Assembly (NCBI GenBank): GCA_002455915.1
Contig: DKLU01000450.1
Location: 1 to 15,848, forward strand
Origin: Chryseobacterium sp. UBA6632
GTDB lineage: Bacteria; Bacteroidota; Bacteroidia; Flavobacteriales; Weeksellaceae
Length of the DNA stretch: 15,848 nt
Direction of reading: 5' to 3'
In this document: in pieces, positions 6,402 to 15,279 of the stretch
Layout: the number at the start of each line of letters is the position of its first letter
Position numbering within the stretch: the first letter of the stretch is position 1
Position numbers and translations under genes: made by a program
The notes under the pieces: model-generated
Database searches by the model: none
The model's input: the letters and a program-made list of their open reading frames with translations, nothing else
What the model was told of the DNA's origin: nothing

Positions 6402-8132
6402 TTATTGTTTAATTGCTTTTGTCGTCAATTGAGACCCGTCTTTGAATTTCAAGGTTACTAAATACAATCCTGAATTTAAGAATCTTAAATCAATTTCTTT
6501 TGAAGGATTATCAATTGTTCTTACCGTTCTTCCTGTTACATCATTAATGGTAACTGAAGTCACTTTATCAATTTCAGAAATGTACAACACATCTTTGAAC
6601 GGATTTGGGTGAATTGCCAAATTTTTCTTATTCGCATTTACTTCAGACGTTGCCAGCTGAGAAGCTTCCCAATAGATATCATCCCAATAATAAGATTTAC
6701 CATCGTTGGCACTTCTGATTGCCAATCTTGCACCAAAAGGAACAGATGAAGGAACTTGCACTGTATATTCTGAATTGGACGCATAAGATGTATTAGCAAT
6801 AGATAAAGTTTGCAAGGCAACGAATGTACTAGCATCTGTAGCATTTGTTACATATCCTACAATAAGTGATCCCGGAGCTCCGCTGCTTACTCTTGCTTTA
6901 AATCTTAACTGATTTCCACCTGAGCTAATATTACTAAATTCAGGAAGCACAACATATGTTGGAGTAGCCGAAGCTAAGGTGTATTGATAAATATTTCTAA
7001 TACCAGATGCCGGGCTTGTAGCTGTAATGGTCTGAGAACCTGTTCCAGCTATTCTATTCCAACAAGTAGGAACTATGGATCCTGTATTATATGATTCAAA
7101 ATTTTCAAATAATGAAGATACTGCTCCACAAGCAGTTTTGAAGGTTCCTGAAAAAGACCAAGAACTTTGGCTTGTTCCCGGGCTGCAATTACTTCTTACC
7201 CAATAATAATAGTTTGTATTAGCATTTAAATTATCTAAAACTCTTGAAGTACCCACAACTCCTGAAATAGTAGCTGCCGCGCCCATTGCCGGAGCCGTAT
7301 TGGTTGTACTGTAATAAATATCATAACTTACTGCTGTTGCTGAATTAGCCGTCCACGAAACCTGAGCAGAACTAGAGGTAATAGAAGCTACAGGTTGTAA
7401 CGTTGGCGCTACGCAATCTGAATATACATCGGCTGAGAAAGCAAAAATGTTTGAAATTCCTGTTCCAGTCCCAACTTTAGTAATAGTAACATTTTGAATA
7501 GGTTTTGTTTGATTTGCAGCATCAATATTTAATACAGCCTGATATAACCTAGGGTCGGTTGTGCTGGATTCCAACACATCATTTCCTCTATTAATCCTTC
7601 CAATTCCCTGAATAGCAAAGTTGGCACCATAATACCAATCAGATACTGCCTGATTAGAAAATGTTTGTGAAGTTCCATCTGTAAAATTCACCACAATATC
7701 CACACTTGACGCTCCACTACCACTTGTAGAAAGCATATATAGCTTAAAAGCAGGTTTTGGTGTTGTAAAATTCAATGTTCCTGATTGCCCTATGGTAGAT
7801 AGTCTTAAGGAATTATTCGCACTCAGATCGGCTAATTGAAAACTCAAGCCCGGCGTAGTTGCTACAACAGAATTAATGAGACCATCCGAAGGAATACCAT
7901 ACGTAATAGGCGTATTAGTTGCCGTAGCCTGAAAACCTCTCGCCACAAAAGCAAAAGAAACACCGTCAACATCCGTAGATGTACTAATAGAAGATGAACC
8001 TACACCATTTGCAATTACATCTGCAGTATAACCAGATTGTACAGGCATGGTTTGAAAGTTTTGTGCCGAAAGAATTGATGCACAAAAAAGAGCCGCAATA
8101 TTAGCAACTCCAAAAAATAGATTTAATTTCAT
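6402..8132 (-). CDS. T9SS-secreted multidomain protein (FN3, cleaved-adhesin-like, type A sorting domain)
   Basis: The open frame extends upstream to 8279, but ATG at 8132 is chosen. It gives a typical signal peptide (MKLNLFFGVANIAALFCASILSAQ), whereas the extra 49 residues form an unlikely hydrophobic leader encoded across the promoter. The 576-residue product has four parts. An unrecognised beta-rich N-terminal region at about 25-235 is low in Cys and rich in Ser, Thr and Asn. A fibronectin type III-like domain at about 240-335 runs from CVAPTLQPVASI to GTFKTAC. A cleaved-adhesin/MAM-like jelly roll at about 340-490 runs from ENFESYNTG to YYWDDIYWE. A type A T9SS C-terminal sorting domain at about 505-576 reads LAIHPNPFKDVLYI, then SGLYLVTLKFKDGS, then KAIKQ. 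It should cross the outer membrane through the type IX system and lose its C-terminal domain at the surface. No catalytic motif was seen, so adhesion or glycan binding is the likely type of role (inference). It is monocistronic. Confidence 0.88.
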   Translation of the reverse strand: MKLNLFFGVANIAALFCASILSAQNFQTMPVQSGYTADVIANGVGSSSISTSTDVDGVSFAFVARGFQATATNTPITYGIPSDGLINSVVATTPGLSFQLADLSANNSLRLSTIGQSGTLNFTTPKPAFKLYMLSTSGSGASSVDIVVNFTDGTSQTFSNQAVSDWYYGANFAIQGIGRINRGNDVLESSTTDPRLYQAVLNIDAANQTKPIQNVTITKVGTGTGISNIFAFSADVYSDCVAPTLQPVASITSSSAQVSWTANSATAVSYDIYYSTTNTAPAMGAAATISGVVGTSRVLDNLNANTNYYYWVRSNCSPGTSQSSWSFSGTFKTACGAVSSLFENFESYNTGSIVPTCWNRIAGTGSQTITATSPASGIRNIYQYTLASATPTYVVLPEFSNISSGGNQLRFKARVSSGAPGSLIVGYVTNATDASTFVALQTLSIANTSYASNSEYTVQVPSSVPFGARLAIRSANDGKSYYWDDIYWEASQLATSEVNANKKNLAIHPNPFKDVLYISEIDKVTSVTINDVTGRTVRTIDNPSKEIDLRFLNSGLYLVTLKFKDGSQLTTKAIKQ

Positions 8133-8174
8133 ATTACTTAATATTATTGAGGTAAATTTAGTAAAAAAACAATA

Positions 8175-8208
8175 CAAAAATATTTTTATTAAAAATTCAA
8201 TAAACAAA
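8175..8208 (-). promoter_or_regulatory. Candidate promoter of the T9SS protein gene
   Basis: On the minus strand TATTTTTG (8182-8175) fully matches TAnnTTTG. A TTTG at 8208-8205 precedes it with a 22-base spacer, inside the known range. A nearer TTG at 8200-8198 would leave only 15. The -7 box lies 43 bases upstream of the chosen ATG at 8132, supporting that start over the longer frame from 8279. Confidence 0.55.
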
Positions 8209-8376
8209 ATTAAAAATGATTCAAATTTTACATTAAAAATTAAAGAATTAACGAATGGTAAAATGGTATCAATTAACATTAATTAATAAAAATTAAAGCC
8301 AAAATAAATATTTCACCAATCATCTTTACAATATTCTATCATCAATCTAATATTTTCTTATTGAGAAATTAAATCT

Positions 8377-8384
8377 TATTTTTG
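8377..8384 (+). promoter_or_regulatory. -7 box for the aminotransferase-lipoprotein-murB operon
   Basis: TATTTTTG is a full match to TAnnTTTG and ends 19 bases before the aminotransferase ATG. The closest TTG upstream (8361-8363) leaves a spacer of only 13, so no good -33 element is visible. The leader would be very short, roughly a dozen bases. The region 8133-8403 between the two divergent genes is extremely AT-rich and holds no other recognisable feature. Confidence 0.45.
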
Positions 8385-8403
8385 TCATACAAATTTTTGA
8401 ACA

Positions 8404-9609
8404 ATGCCGAATATTTCAAACAGAGCACAACACATGCCGCCATCGCCGGTAAGAAAACTGGTTCCTTTCGCTATCAAAGCAAAGCAAAAAGGAATGAAAG
8501 TATATCACCTTAATATCGGGCAACCAGATATTGAAACTCCGGAAACGGCACTTAATGCTTTAAAAAATATTGATTTAAAAGTATTGGAATACGCTCTTTC
8601 TGAAGGAAATATAGAATACAGAAAAGCACTTACAGAATATTATCATTCATTAGATTTTACAGATCTTACACCTGACAATTTCATCGTAACCAATGGCGGT
8701 TCTGAAGCGTTGAACTTCGCCATTTCTACTTTATGTGATGATGGTGATGAAGTAATTATTCCTGAACCTTATTATGCTAATTATAACGGATTTACAAGTA
8801 CTTTTAATGTAAACGTTGTAGCCGTTCCTTCTACGATTGAAACAGGTTTTGCCCTTCCTCCGATTGAAGAATTTGAGAAAAAAATTACTGCAAAAACAAG
8901 AGCAATTGTAATTTGTAATCCAGGAAACCCAACAGGATATCTTTACACACGTGAAGAGCTTCAGAAATTAGCAGAAATTGCTTTAAAATATGATATCGTA
9001 GTTATTTCTGATGAAGTGTACAGAGAATATGTATATGATGGGAAACAGCAAATTTCTATGCTTGCATTCCCTGAACTAAGCGAAAACTGCATCATTATCG
9101 ATTCAGAATCAAAACGTTACTCTATGTGTGGCGTAAGAATCGGATGTTTAATCACTCGTTCTAAAAAAATCCACGATGCGGCAATGCTTTTTGCTCAGGC
9201 AAGATTAAGTCCGGTACTTTTAGGACAAATTGCAGCAACGGCAGCTCACCAGAATGACGGAACTTACATCAGAGCCGTAAGGGAAGAATACACACACAGA
9301 AGAAATGTTTTGGTGGATGAATTAAATGCCATTCCAGGCGTTATTTGCCCTAAACCAAAAGGCGCTTTCTATTGTGTTGCCGAACTTCCGGTAGATGATA
9401 CTGAAAAATTTGCACAATGGTTGTTGGAAAGCTACACCAATAATAATGAAACCATTATGGTTGCTCCTGCAGGAGGATTTTACAGCGATCCTGAATTAGG
9501 TAAAAAACAAGTAAGAATTGCATATGTTCTTAAAGAAGAAGATTTAAGAAGAAGCGTTGCGATTTTGAAAGATGCTTTAAAGCAATATAAATTAGAATTC
9601 AACCTTTAA
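8404..9609 (+). CDS. Class I/II PLP-dependent aminotransferase (aspartate aminotransferase-like)
   Basis: A cytoplasmic enzyme of 401 residues, the usual size for fold-type I aminotransferases. Landmarks are LNIGQPDIETP at 36-46, TNGGSEAL at 96-103 for phosphate binding, NPGNPTG at 172-178 (N175 contacts the cofactor), SDEVYREY with D203 and Y206, SESKRYSMCGVRIG with K237 as the Schiff-base lysine, and R371 in QVRIAYVL as the probable carboxylate-binding arginine. The SxSKRYSxCGxRIG signature marks a subgroup common in Bacteroidota and archaea, annotated only as aminotransferase or aspartate aminotransferase. The amino-acid substrate cannot be fixed from sequence. A lipoprotein gene starts 12 bases downstream and murB follows, so the three are likely one operon. 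The enzyme may supply amino acids for general or cell-wall use (inference). Confidence 0.93.
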   Translation: MPNISNRAQHMPPSPVRKLVPFAIKAKQKGMKVYHLNIGQPDIETPETALNALKNIDLKVLEYALSEGNIEYRKALTEYYHSLDFTDLTPDNFIVTNGGSEALNFAISTLCDDGDEVIIPEPYYANYNGFTSTFNVNVVAVPSTIETGFALPPIEEFEKKITAKTRAIVICNPGNPTGYLYTREELQKLAEIALKYDIVVISDEVYREYVYDGKQQISMLAFPELSENCIIIDSESKRYSMCGVRIGCLITRSKKIHDAAMLFAQARLSPVLLGQIAATAAHQNDGTYIRAVREEYTHRRNVLVDELNAIPGVICPKPKGAFYCVAELPVDDTEKFAQWLLESYTNNNETIMVAPAGGFYSDPELGKKQVRIAYVLKEEDLRRSVAILKDALKQYKLEFNL

Positions 9610-9621
9610 TTTAAAATATAC

Positions 9622-10104
9622 ATGTCAGCAATAAAAAATCTCAGTTTGAAAAATCTTTTTCCGACATTTTTATTGCTGATATTTTTTTCCTGCGAGCAAA
9701 AGAAAGAAATACCTGTAAAAGCATGCGTTTCCAATGAAATTATTTTTATAGGTTTTTCAAAAGTTGGCGGAAAAGGCGGAAATTACAAAACCGTAAAAAT
9801 TACAAAAGATTCAATTAAATTAGAACAAGGCAGCACAGCCACACATAAACATCAACAATGGGCTTCAAATATCAACAATGAAGACTGGAAAAATCTAACC
9901 TCATCTTTTGACACCGCTACTTTAGACAAAATAAAAAGTTCTGAAAGCATACAGGCACAAGATGGAATGGATGAAACTTTCCAGATTAAAACTTCCAAAA
10001 AATCCCATGTTTATGTAAATTCTTATAATGACAGCATTCATTACAAGCAATTTGAAAAATTTAAATCTCAACTAGATAAAATTCTTCCAAAAGAATACAA
10101 ATAA
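9622..10104 (+). CDS. Small lipoprotein of unknown function between aminotransferase and murB
   Basis: The 160-residue product begins with a short basic segment, then a hydrophobic core (LFPTFLLLIFFSC) with a Bacteroidota-style lipobox ending in C24. The mature protein would begin CEQKKE, be attached by lipid, and lie in the periplasm or at the cell surface. The body contains GFSKVGGKGGNYKTVKITKDSI, a central INNEDWKNLTSSFD segment and a C-terminal SIHYKQFEKFKSQLDKIL helix. I recognise this only as the general pattern of small uncharacterised Bacteroidota lipoproteins (a Trp-containing helix, a beta segment, and a final helix ending in a run of Leu and Ile) and cannot name a family. It lies 12 bases after the aminotransferase and 5 bases before murB, so it is cotranscribed with both. 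No catalytic or metal site is apparent. Confidence 0.8.
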   Translation: MSAIKNLSLKNLFPTFLLLIFFSCEQKKEIPVKACVSNEIIFIGFSKVGGKGGNYKTVKITKDSIKLEQGSTATHKHQQWASNINNEDWKNLTSSFDTATLDKIKSSESIQAQDGMDETFQIKTSKKSHVYVNSYNDSIHYKQFEKFKSQLDKILPKEYK

Positions 10105-10109
10105 CAACA

Positions 10110-11123
10110 ATGCAAGAAAATTTTTCACTTCAGCCTTTCAACACTTTTGGTGTGGAAGCGTATGCAAAATATTTCATCGAAGTTCAAAATATAGATGAGT
10201 TGAAAGAAGCAATTAACTTCTCTAAAACTCAAAATCTTCCTCTTCTATTTTTAGGCGGCGGAAGTAATATTTTGTTAACTCAAAATTTTGACGGACTTGC
10301 TATTAAATTGAATTTAAAAGGTATTACTGAAGAGTTTATCGGTGAAAACAAAGTTTGGCTGACTGCAAAAGCAGGTGAAAACTGGCATGAATTTGTTCTA
10401 TTCTGTTTAAGTAAAAACTACGGCGGATTGGAAAACCTTTCTCTAATTCCCGGAAATGTAGGGACTTCGCCAATGCAAAATATTGGCGCTTACGGAACGG
10501 AAATTAAAGATGTTTTTGTTAGCTGCAAAGTATTTGATCTTGAAAATCTTGAAGTTAAAAATTTTAATCTTGAAGAATGTAAATTCGGATACAGAGATTC
10601 TATTTTCAAACAAGAAGGAAAAGGGCGATATGTGATTTTGGAAGTTACTTTTAAATTAACCACCGAACATCATCATATCAAAACCGAATATGGTGCTATA
10701 AAATCTGAATTGGAAAATTTAGGAATTGAAAATCCGACGATTCAGGATGTTTCGAAAGCAGTGATTAATATCAGACAAAGCAAACTTCCTGATCCAAAAG
10801 AAATTGGAAATGCAGGAAGTTTCTTTAAAAATCCGACAATTCCTTTAAGTCAATTTGAAGAATTACGAGAAAAATTCCCAACCATTCAAGGTTATCCGAA
10901 TGGAGATTTCGTAAAAGTTCCTGCTGGCTGGCTCATCGAGCAATCGGGTTGGAAAGGTAAACAAATCGGAAACGTAGCTTCTCATAAATTACAGGCATTG
11001 GTTATCATCAACGCAACCGGAAATGCCACCGGAAAAGAAATTTTCGATTTTTCAACTGAAATCATTAATTCCGTAAAAGAAAAGTACGGTATAGAGCTGG
11101 AAAGAGAGGTGAATATTATATAA
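10110..11123 (+). CDS. murB: UDP-N-acetylenolpyruvoylglucosamine reductase (MurB), type I
   Basis: Cytoplasmic FAD enzyme that reduces the product of MurA with NADPH to give UDP-MurNAc, the second committed step of peptidoglycan synthesis. The 337-residue length and layout match E. coli-type MurB. Landmarks are the N-terminal NTFGVEAYAKYF, the FAD-binding LGGGSNILLT at 48-57, LSLIPGNVGTSPMQNIGAYGTEI at 110-132, FGYRDSIFK at 159-167 (R162, probably equivalent to Arg159), and GNAGSFFKNP at 233-241 with S237 as the proton donor. The C-terminal GIELEREV holds the conserved Glu. Presence of the tyrosine-loop region between FGYRDS and the GSFFKNP motif places it in type I. It is the last gene of the aminotransferase-lipoprotein-murB group. 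No clear terminator was seen in the 58 bases before the next promoter. Confidence 0.97.
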   Translation: MQENFSLQPFNTFGVEAYAKYFIEVQNIDELKEAINFSKTQNLPLLFLGGGSNILLTQNFDGLAIKLNLKGITEEFIGENKVWLTAKAGENWHEFVLFCLSKNYGGLENLSLIPGNVGTSPMQNIGAYGTEIKDVFVSCKVFDLENLEVKNFNLEECKFGYRDSIFKQEGKGRYVILEVTFKLTTEHHHIKTEYGAIKSELENLGIENPTIQDVSKAVINIRQSKLPDPKEIGNAGSFFKNPTIPLSQFEELREKFPTIQGYPNGDFVKVPAGWLIEQSGWKGKQIGNVASHKLQALVIINATGNATGKEIFDFSTEIINSVKEKYGIELEREVNII

Positions 11124-11181
11124 TTTTTAAGAGGTATTATGTAAATTTTTCACAAAGTATTTTCTGATTTTTATCAACTAT

Positions 11182-11213
11182 TTTGATTTATTCTAAATAA
11201 AATTATACTTTTG
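11182..11213 (+). promoter_or_regulatory. Strong flavobacterial promoter for the TonB receptor operon
   Basis: TTTG (11182-11185), a 20-base spacer and TACTTTTG (11206-11213) give full matches to both Bacteroidota promoter elements. Transcription would start near 11220, about 20 bases before the ATG at 11241. The TTG at 11211 that would extend the frame upstream is part of the -7 box itself. No iron-box-like dyad is obvious around it. Confidence 0.8.
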
Positions 11214-11240
11214 CAGTGCTTTTATTTAGAACAAAGAAGA

Positions 11241-13994
11241 ATGATCAAACACTTATCAGTTGCTGTTTTATTGTTGGGAGGAACTCAACTTGCTTACGCT
11301 CAGGAAGACAGATCGCAACTGAACATTACCGTTCAGGACGAAAACAATAAAGCGCTTGAAGGTGCTACTGTAATTATAGATAACTCTACTTTAACGACTG
11401 ATAATAATGGTAATATTACCATTTCTCTGCCTTCGGGAAAACACCGTATCAAAATAATTCATACGAATTATCAGGAAAGAGAGATCAATTTTAACTCCAC
11501 AAATCAGCAGGTTTTTACATTCCGTCTGCAGCCGATTGATAAATTGGAAGAAGTGGTAATTTTTTCAAAAGAAGGAAAAGGTTTAACCACAAAATCGGTG
11601 ATAGACAGAGAAGCGATGCAACATTTGCAGCCTTCCAGCTTTACAGACTTAATGGAACTTTTACCTGGTGGATTAGCAAAGACCCCTGTTTTAAGTTTAG
11701 CCAATAAGGTTGAACTTCGAGAAAATACAGGTGGCTATACAGGAGATAAATACAATACTTCAGCATTGGGAACCCAATTTATGATAGATGACAATATCAT
11801 TAACTCTAATGCTGACATGCAAATTTCTGCAGATAATGCACAATTTTTGGATGGAGTTAAAAGAAGAGAAACCGCAACTTCAGGTGTAGATATGAGAACA
11901 ATTTCTACCAATGATATTGAAAAGGTAGAGATTATTCGAGGTATTCCTTCTGCGTCATATGGAGATCTTACTTCGGGATTGATAAAAATTGAACGTAAAA
12001 TCGGGCAGTCTCCTCTCCAAGCAAGATTCAAAGCAGATGGTTTTAGTAAACAATATTATGTAGGAAAAGGTTTTAAGATTAACGACAAATGGCAAATAAG
12101 TGCCAGTGCCGATTTCTTAGATTCTAAAGCCACACCCACGGATGATTTTGAAAATTATCAGCGTATTACCGCATCTCTTCGTTCTAAAAAAATATCAACG
12201 CTTTGGTCTAAAACATTAGAATGGAGATCAAATATTGACTTTTCAATCAATATTGACAAGAAAAAAGTAGACCCCGATAATGGAACTGCTAATATCGATA
12301 CCTATGAATCTAATAATAAAAAGATAAGCTTTTCCAATAACTTTACTTATTATTTAGGTAAAACTTCATTCATTAATAAAGTAACATTAAACACATCTAT
12401 TCGAGCTGGTTTTGAAAAAATTGAACAAACGAAACTGATTCAGTTATCGGGTCCACGTTCTTTTTCTTTAGCTCAAGAACAGGGCGAAAATGCGGGATAT
12501 TTCCCCCAGCTTCGTTATATCTCAGATTTTTCAACCGAGGGTAAACCATTAGATATTAATGCCCTTTTTAAAATCGATGGTACAAAAAAGACATTCGGAA
12601 TTACCCACAATTACGAAGCTGGTGTGGACTGGAGATACTCAAAAAATAATGGTGACGGGCAGGTTTTCGACATGAAAACTCCTCCAACGATAAGTAGTGT
12701 TTTAACAAGACCCAGAGCATTTAGTGACATCCCGGCCTCAAATTTTATAGCCGCATTTGTGGGAGATCAAATGGGCTATTCGATTGATCAGCATAAATTT
12801 ACATTATATGCAGGTTTTAGATTTTCAAAAAAACTGGGAATAGATAAATCATATGCGATAAGTTCCAAAGTATTTACTGAGCCTAGATTAAACTTCCAGT
12901 ATAGTTTACCTCACCTGATGATCAATAATCATCCTTTGAAAACAGATATCACATTAGGCTACGGACAGTTTTATAAGCAACCAATTCTATTGATGCTTTA
13001 TCCGAATAATAAATATTGGGATTATACACAGCTCAATTATTATAATAATGATTCTCAGTATCGATACGTAAACTTCATGACTTATGTTCAATCTCGTGTA
13101 AACCAAGAGATTCAGGCAGCAAAAAGCATCAAAAAAGAAATTCGTTTAGATCTGAATTATCGTAACAACGGCATTTTCATTACTTATTTTAAAGAAAATA
13201 TGGATAACGGCTTCCGTACTATGGCACAAACTGTAGTTCATAATTACAAGCAATATGATGCCACAAAAGTAGATCTAACACAGTGGACGGCTAATGGGCC
13301 AGATCTTACGAATGTTCCTTTTACACAAATGAGCTACTTTGGGGAATATGATTTAACTGAAAACGGAAGCGCTACTTTAAAGCAAGGTGTGGAGTTTGGA
13401 TACACATCACCAAGAATAAAATCAATCAACACAAGGTTTACATTCACGGGTGCTTGGTTCAAAACACAGTATAGAAACTCTGTTCCATTTGCATATCAAC
13501 CTCAAATTTCTGTAGGTTCAGGATCATTCCCATATTATGGAATTTACAAAAATGATTATGGATATGTAAATTCAAATATGAACTACAATCTTCTTGTAGA
13601 TACTTATTTGCCGGCATTAGATCTTATTGTATCCGCTTCATTTCAGGGAAGTTTTTATGATCATCGAAAAAATGATCAAAGAATTGCAGAGCCGATCTCT
13701 TATTATGGGATGGATGGCATCATTCACCCTTTTACAGATGCAGACAGAACAGACACTTATAAACAATGGCTGGTGAGAAATGTTTCTGTAAGTGATAATT
13801 TACCTACTCTTTACACATTTACCATAAACGGAAATTTAAAGGTAACAAAGAGAATTTATAAAGCCATTCGTACCTCATTATTTGTGAACAGACTGTTTAA
13901 TTACAGTGCTCCTTATACTTTCAATAATGTAACGGTTTACAGAAAAAGGCAGAATACGCCTTATTTCGGAATGGAATTAAACTACAATTTTTAA
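11241..13994 (+). CDS. TonB-dependent receptor with carboxypeptidase-regulatory-like domain
   Basis: Outer-membrane active transporter of 917 residues. The ATG at 11241 gives a clear signal peptide (MIKHLSVAVLLLGGTQLAYAQ), and the longer frame from 11211 would start inside the promoter. A CarboxypepD-reg-like beta-sandwich covers about 27-97. A TonB-box-like LEEVVIF lies at 102-108, then the plug at about 115-250 (DLMELLPGGLAKTPVLS, LGTQFMIDDNIINSNADMQ, VEIIRGIPSASYGDLTSGLIKIERK). The rest is a beta-barrel ending in an aromatic residue (ELNYNF), the usual outer-membrane assembly signal. It is not a SusC-type protein: no SusD-like gene follows. Instead a DUF4876 lipoprotein starts 25 bases downstream and a DUF6850-like barrel gene comes after that, so the three probably form one surface system. 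The ligand cannot be read from sequence. Iron, heme or another metal complex is possible, but nothing here proves it. Confidence 0.92.
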   Translation: MIKHLSVAVLLLGGTQLAYAQEDRSQLNITVQDENNKALEGATVIIDNSTLTTDNNGNITISLPSGKHRIKIIHTNYQEREINFNSTNQQVFTFRLQPIDKLEEVVIFSKEGKGLTTKSVIDREAMQHLQPSSFTDLMELLPGGLAKTPVLSLANKVELRENTGGYTGDKYNTSALGTQFMIDDNIINSNADMQISADNAQFLDGVKRRETATSGVDMRTISTNDIEKVEIIRGIPSASYGDLTSGLIKIERKIGQSPLQARFKADGFSKQYYVGKGFKINDKWQISASADFLDSKATPTDDFENYQRITASLRSKKISTLWSKTLEWRSNIDFSINIDKKKVDPDNGTANIDTYESNNKKISFSNNFTYYLGKTSFINKVTLNTSIRAGFEKIEQTKLIQLSGPRSFSLAQEQGENAGYFPQLRYISDFSTEGKPLDINALFKIDGTKKTFGITHNYEAGVDWRYSKNNGDGQVFDMKTPPTISSVLTRPRAFSDIPASNFIAAFVGDQMGYSIDQHKFTLYAGFRFSKKLGIDKSYAISSKVFTEPRLNFQYSLPHLMINNHPLKTDITLGYGQFYKQPILLMLYPNNKYWDYTQLNYYNNDSQYRYVNFMTYVQSRVNQEIQAAKSIKKEIRLDLNYRNNGIFITYFKENMDNGFRTMAQTVVHNYKQYDATKVDLTQWTANGPDLTNVPFTQMSYFGEYDLTENGSATLKQGVEFGYTSPRIKSINTRFTFTGAWFKTQYRNSVPFAYQPQISVGSGSFPYYGIYKNDYGYVNSNMNYNLLVDTYLPALDLIVSASFQGSFYDHRKNDQRIAEPISYYGMDGIIHPFTDADRTDTYKQWLVRNVSVSDNLPTLYTFTINGNLKVTKRIYKAIRTSLFVNRLFNYSAPYTFNNVTVYRKRQNTPYFGMELNYNF

Positions 13995-14019
13995 TAATAT
14001 ATAACAACAAGGAAATAAC

Positions 14020-15249
14020 ATGAAAAAAAGAGTTTTACTATTAAGTTTAGTAGCAATGATGGGAGCAACCACGTTTACAGTAACATCTTGCTCTAATGAT
14101 GATTTCGGGACGGAAGCTAGCCAAAGCGGAGTATTAACTTTATCTTTTACAGGTGAAAATATTTCTTCGTATGAAAATTTAGATATTGAACTGGTAGAAG
14201 TAAATACAGGAGCTGTTATCAAGCAAACTTCTCAAAAAGCAAGTTCTGTATCAATAGGCGTTCCTTATGGTTCTTATAAAATTACCGTAAACGGACAGGT
14301 AATAACTACTGCTTTCGAAACAACTTCCGCAGCAGGTACAGGTGCTGTAGACATTACCACACTGGCTACCAATGCTACTATTCCTTTATTTTTCAAAACA
14401 TTTCATGAAGATTTTATTATCGAAGAGGTCTTTTTTACAGGAATTAAAACGGCAGACAATAAAAATTACAACTCTAGTCGTTATTTTAAAATCGTAAATA
14501 ATACAGATAAAGTATTATATGCGGATAAATTAATTATCGGCCAGTCTGAATTCCTTACTACAGACGATAAAAACCCAACACCCTATGATATAAATCAGTA
14601 TTTTCCAGTAAAAGGTGTTCTTGTTTTACCTGGATCAGGAACTCAATATCCTGTACAACCCGGCGACTTCATCGTTGTTGCTGATAATGCAATCAATCAC
14701 CAAGCACAAACAAGCACAGCGTATGACCTAAGTAAAGCAGATTTCGAATTTCCTTCCACAGCACCTTCGTTAGGACAAGTGGATAATCCGGATGTTCCTA
14801 ATGCTGAGCTTGTATTTACCACGGCAGCCAATATGTTCATTATGCACAACAGAGGTTTTGAAAGTTATGTAATTGCCCGTTTCCCGGCAGGAGAAACTAC
14901 AGATACCTTCAAGGCCAACAGAAAATATGATTATACTTATATCAACAGCGCCGGAAATGTTACCGCAAGATCTGTTTACTCAATCCCAACTTCATGGATC
15001 ATTGATGGACAAAACAACAGTATCCCTACCAAGTTTGTTCATACATTAACAGCTTCTGGTATTGATACAGGATGGACATCAGCAGGTTCTATAGACAGCG
15101 ATCCGAATCGTTTTGGCAAATCGGTAAGACGTAAAATTGTAGGTAAAATGATTGGCAATAAAAACCTTTATATGGATACCAACAACTCTACAAATGATTT
15201 TGTGAAGGATTCTGAACCAAGTTTAAAAAATGGTATTTCTCACGAATAA
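14020..15249 (+). CDS. DUF4876 family lipoprotein
   Basis: A 409-residue protein with a lipoprotein signal (MKKRVLLLSLVAMMGATTFTVTSC, lipidated C24). The following SNDD has acidic residues close to the Cys, as seen in surface-exported lipoproteins of the Flavobacteriaceae. The first half, after a short linker, looks like a small carboxypeptidase-regulatory-type beta-sandwich (about 37-120: VLTLSFTGENISSYENLDIELVEVNTG...VPYGSYKITVNGQ). The second half, from HEDFIIEEVFFTGI to SVRRKI, resembles the DUF4876 region, with SRYFKIVNNTDKVLYADKLIIGQSEF, LPGSGTQYPVQPGDFIVVADNAINH and a Trp-containing PTSWIIDGQN. It follows the TonB receptor by 25 bases and is expected to be its surface partner, perhaps the ligand-binding subunit (inference). 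An AAGGAAATAAC sequence just before the ATG could serve as a weak ribosome site. Confidence 0.85.
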   Translation: MKKRVLLLSLVAMMGATTFTVTSCSNDDFGTEASQSGVLTLSFTGENISSYENLDIELVEVNTGAVIKQTSQKASSVSIGVPYGSYKITVNGQVITTAFETTSAAGTGAVDITTLATNATIPLFFKTFHEDFIIEEVFFTGIKTADNKNYNSSRYFKIVNNTDKVLYADKLIIGQSEFLTTDDKNPTPYDINQYFPVKGVLVLPGSGTQYPVQPGDFIVVADNAINHQAQTSTAYDLSKADFEFPSTAPSLGQVDNPDVPNAELVFTTAANMFIMHNRGFESYVIARFPAGETTDTFKANRKYDYTYINSAGNVTARSVYSIPTSWIIDGQNNSIPTKFVHTLTASGIDTGWTSAGSIDSDPNRFGKSVRRKIVGKMIGNKNLYMDTNNSTNDFVKDSEPSLKNGISHE

Positions 15250-15279
15250 ATATCTCTTTGATATTATTTTAAATAAATT

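Noticed and set aside
8133..8279. Upstream extension of the T9SS-secreted protein by 49 residues
   Set aside because: It covers the predicted promoter and would place a long hydrophobic leader before a complete signal peptide that starts at 8132.
11211..11240. Upstream extension of the TonB receptor by 10 residues from a TTG codon
   Set aside because: The TTG is part of the -7 promoter box and would precede the predicted transcript start; the ATG at 11241 begins a proper signal peptide.
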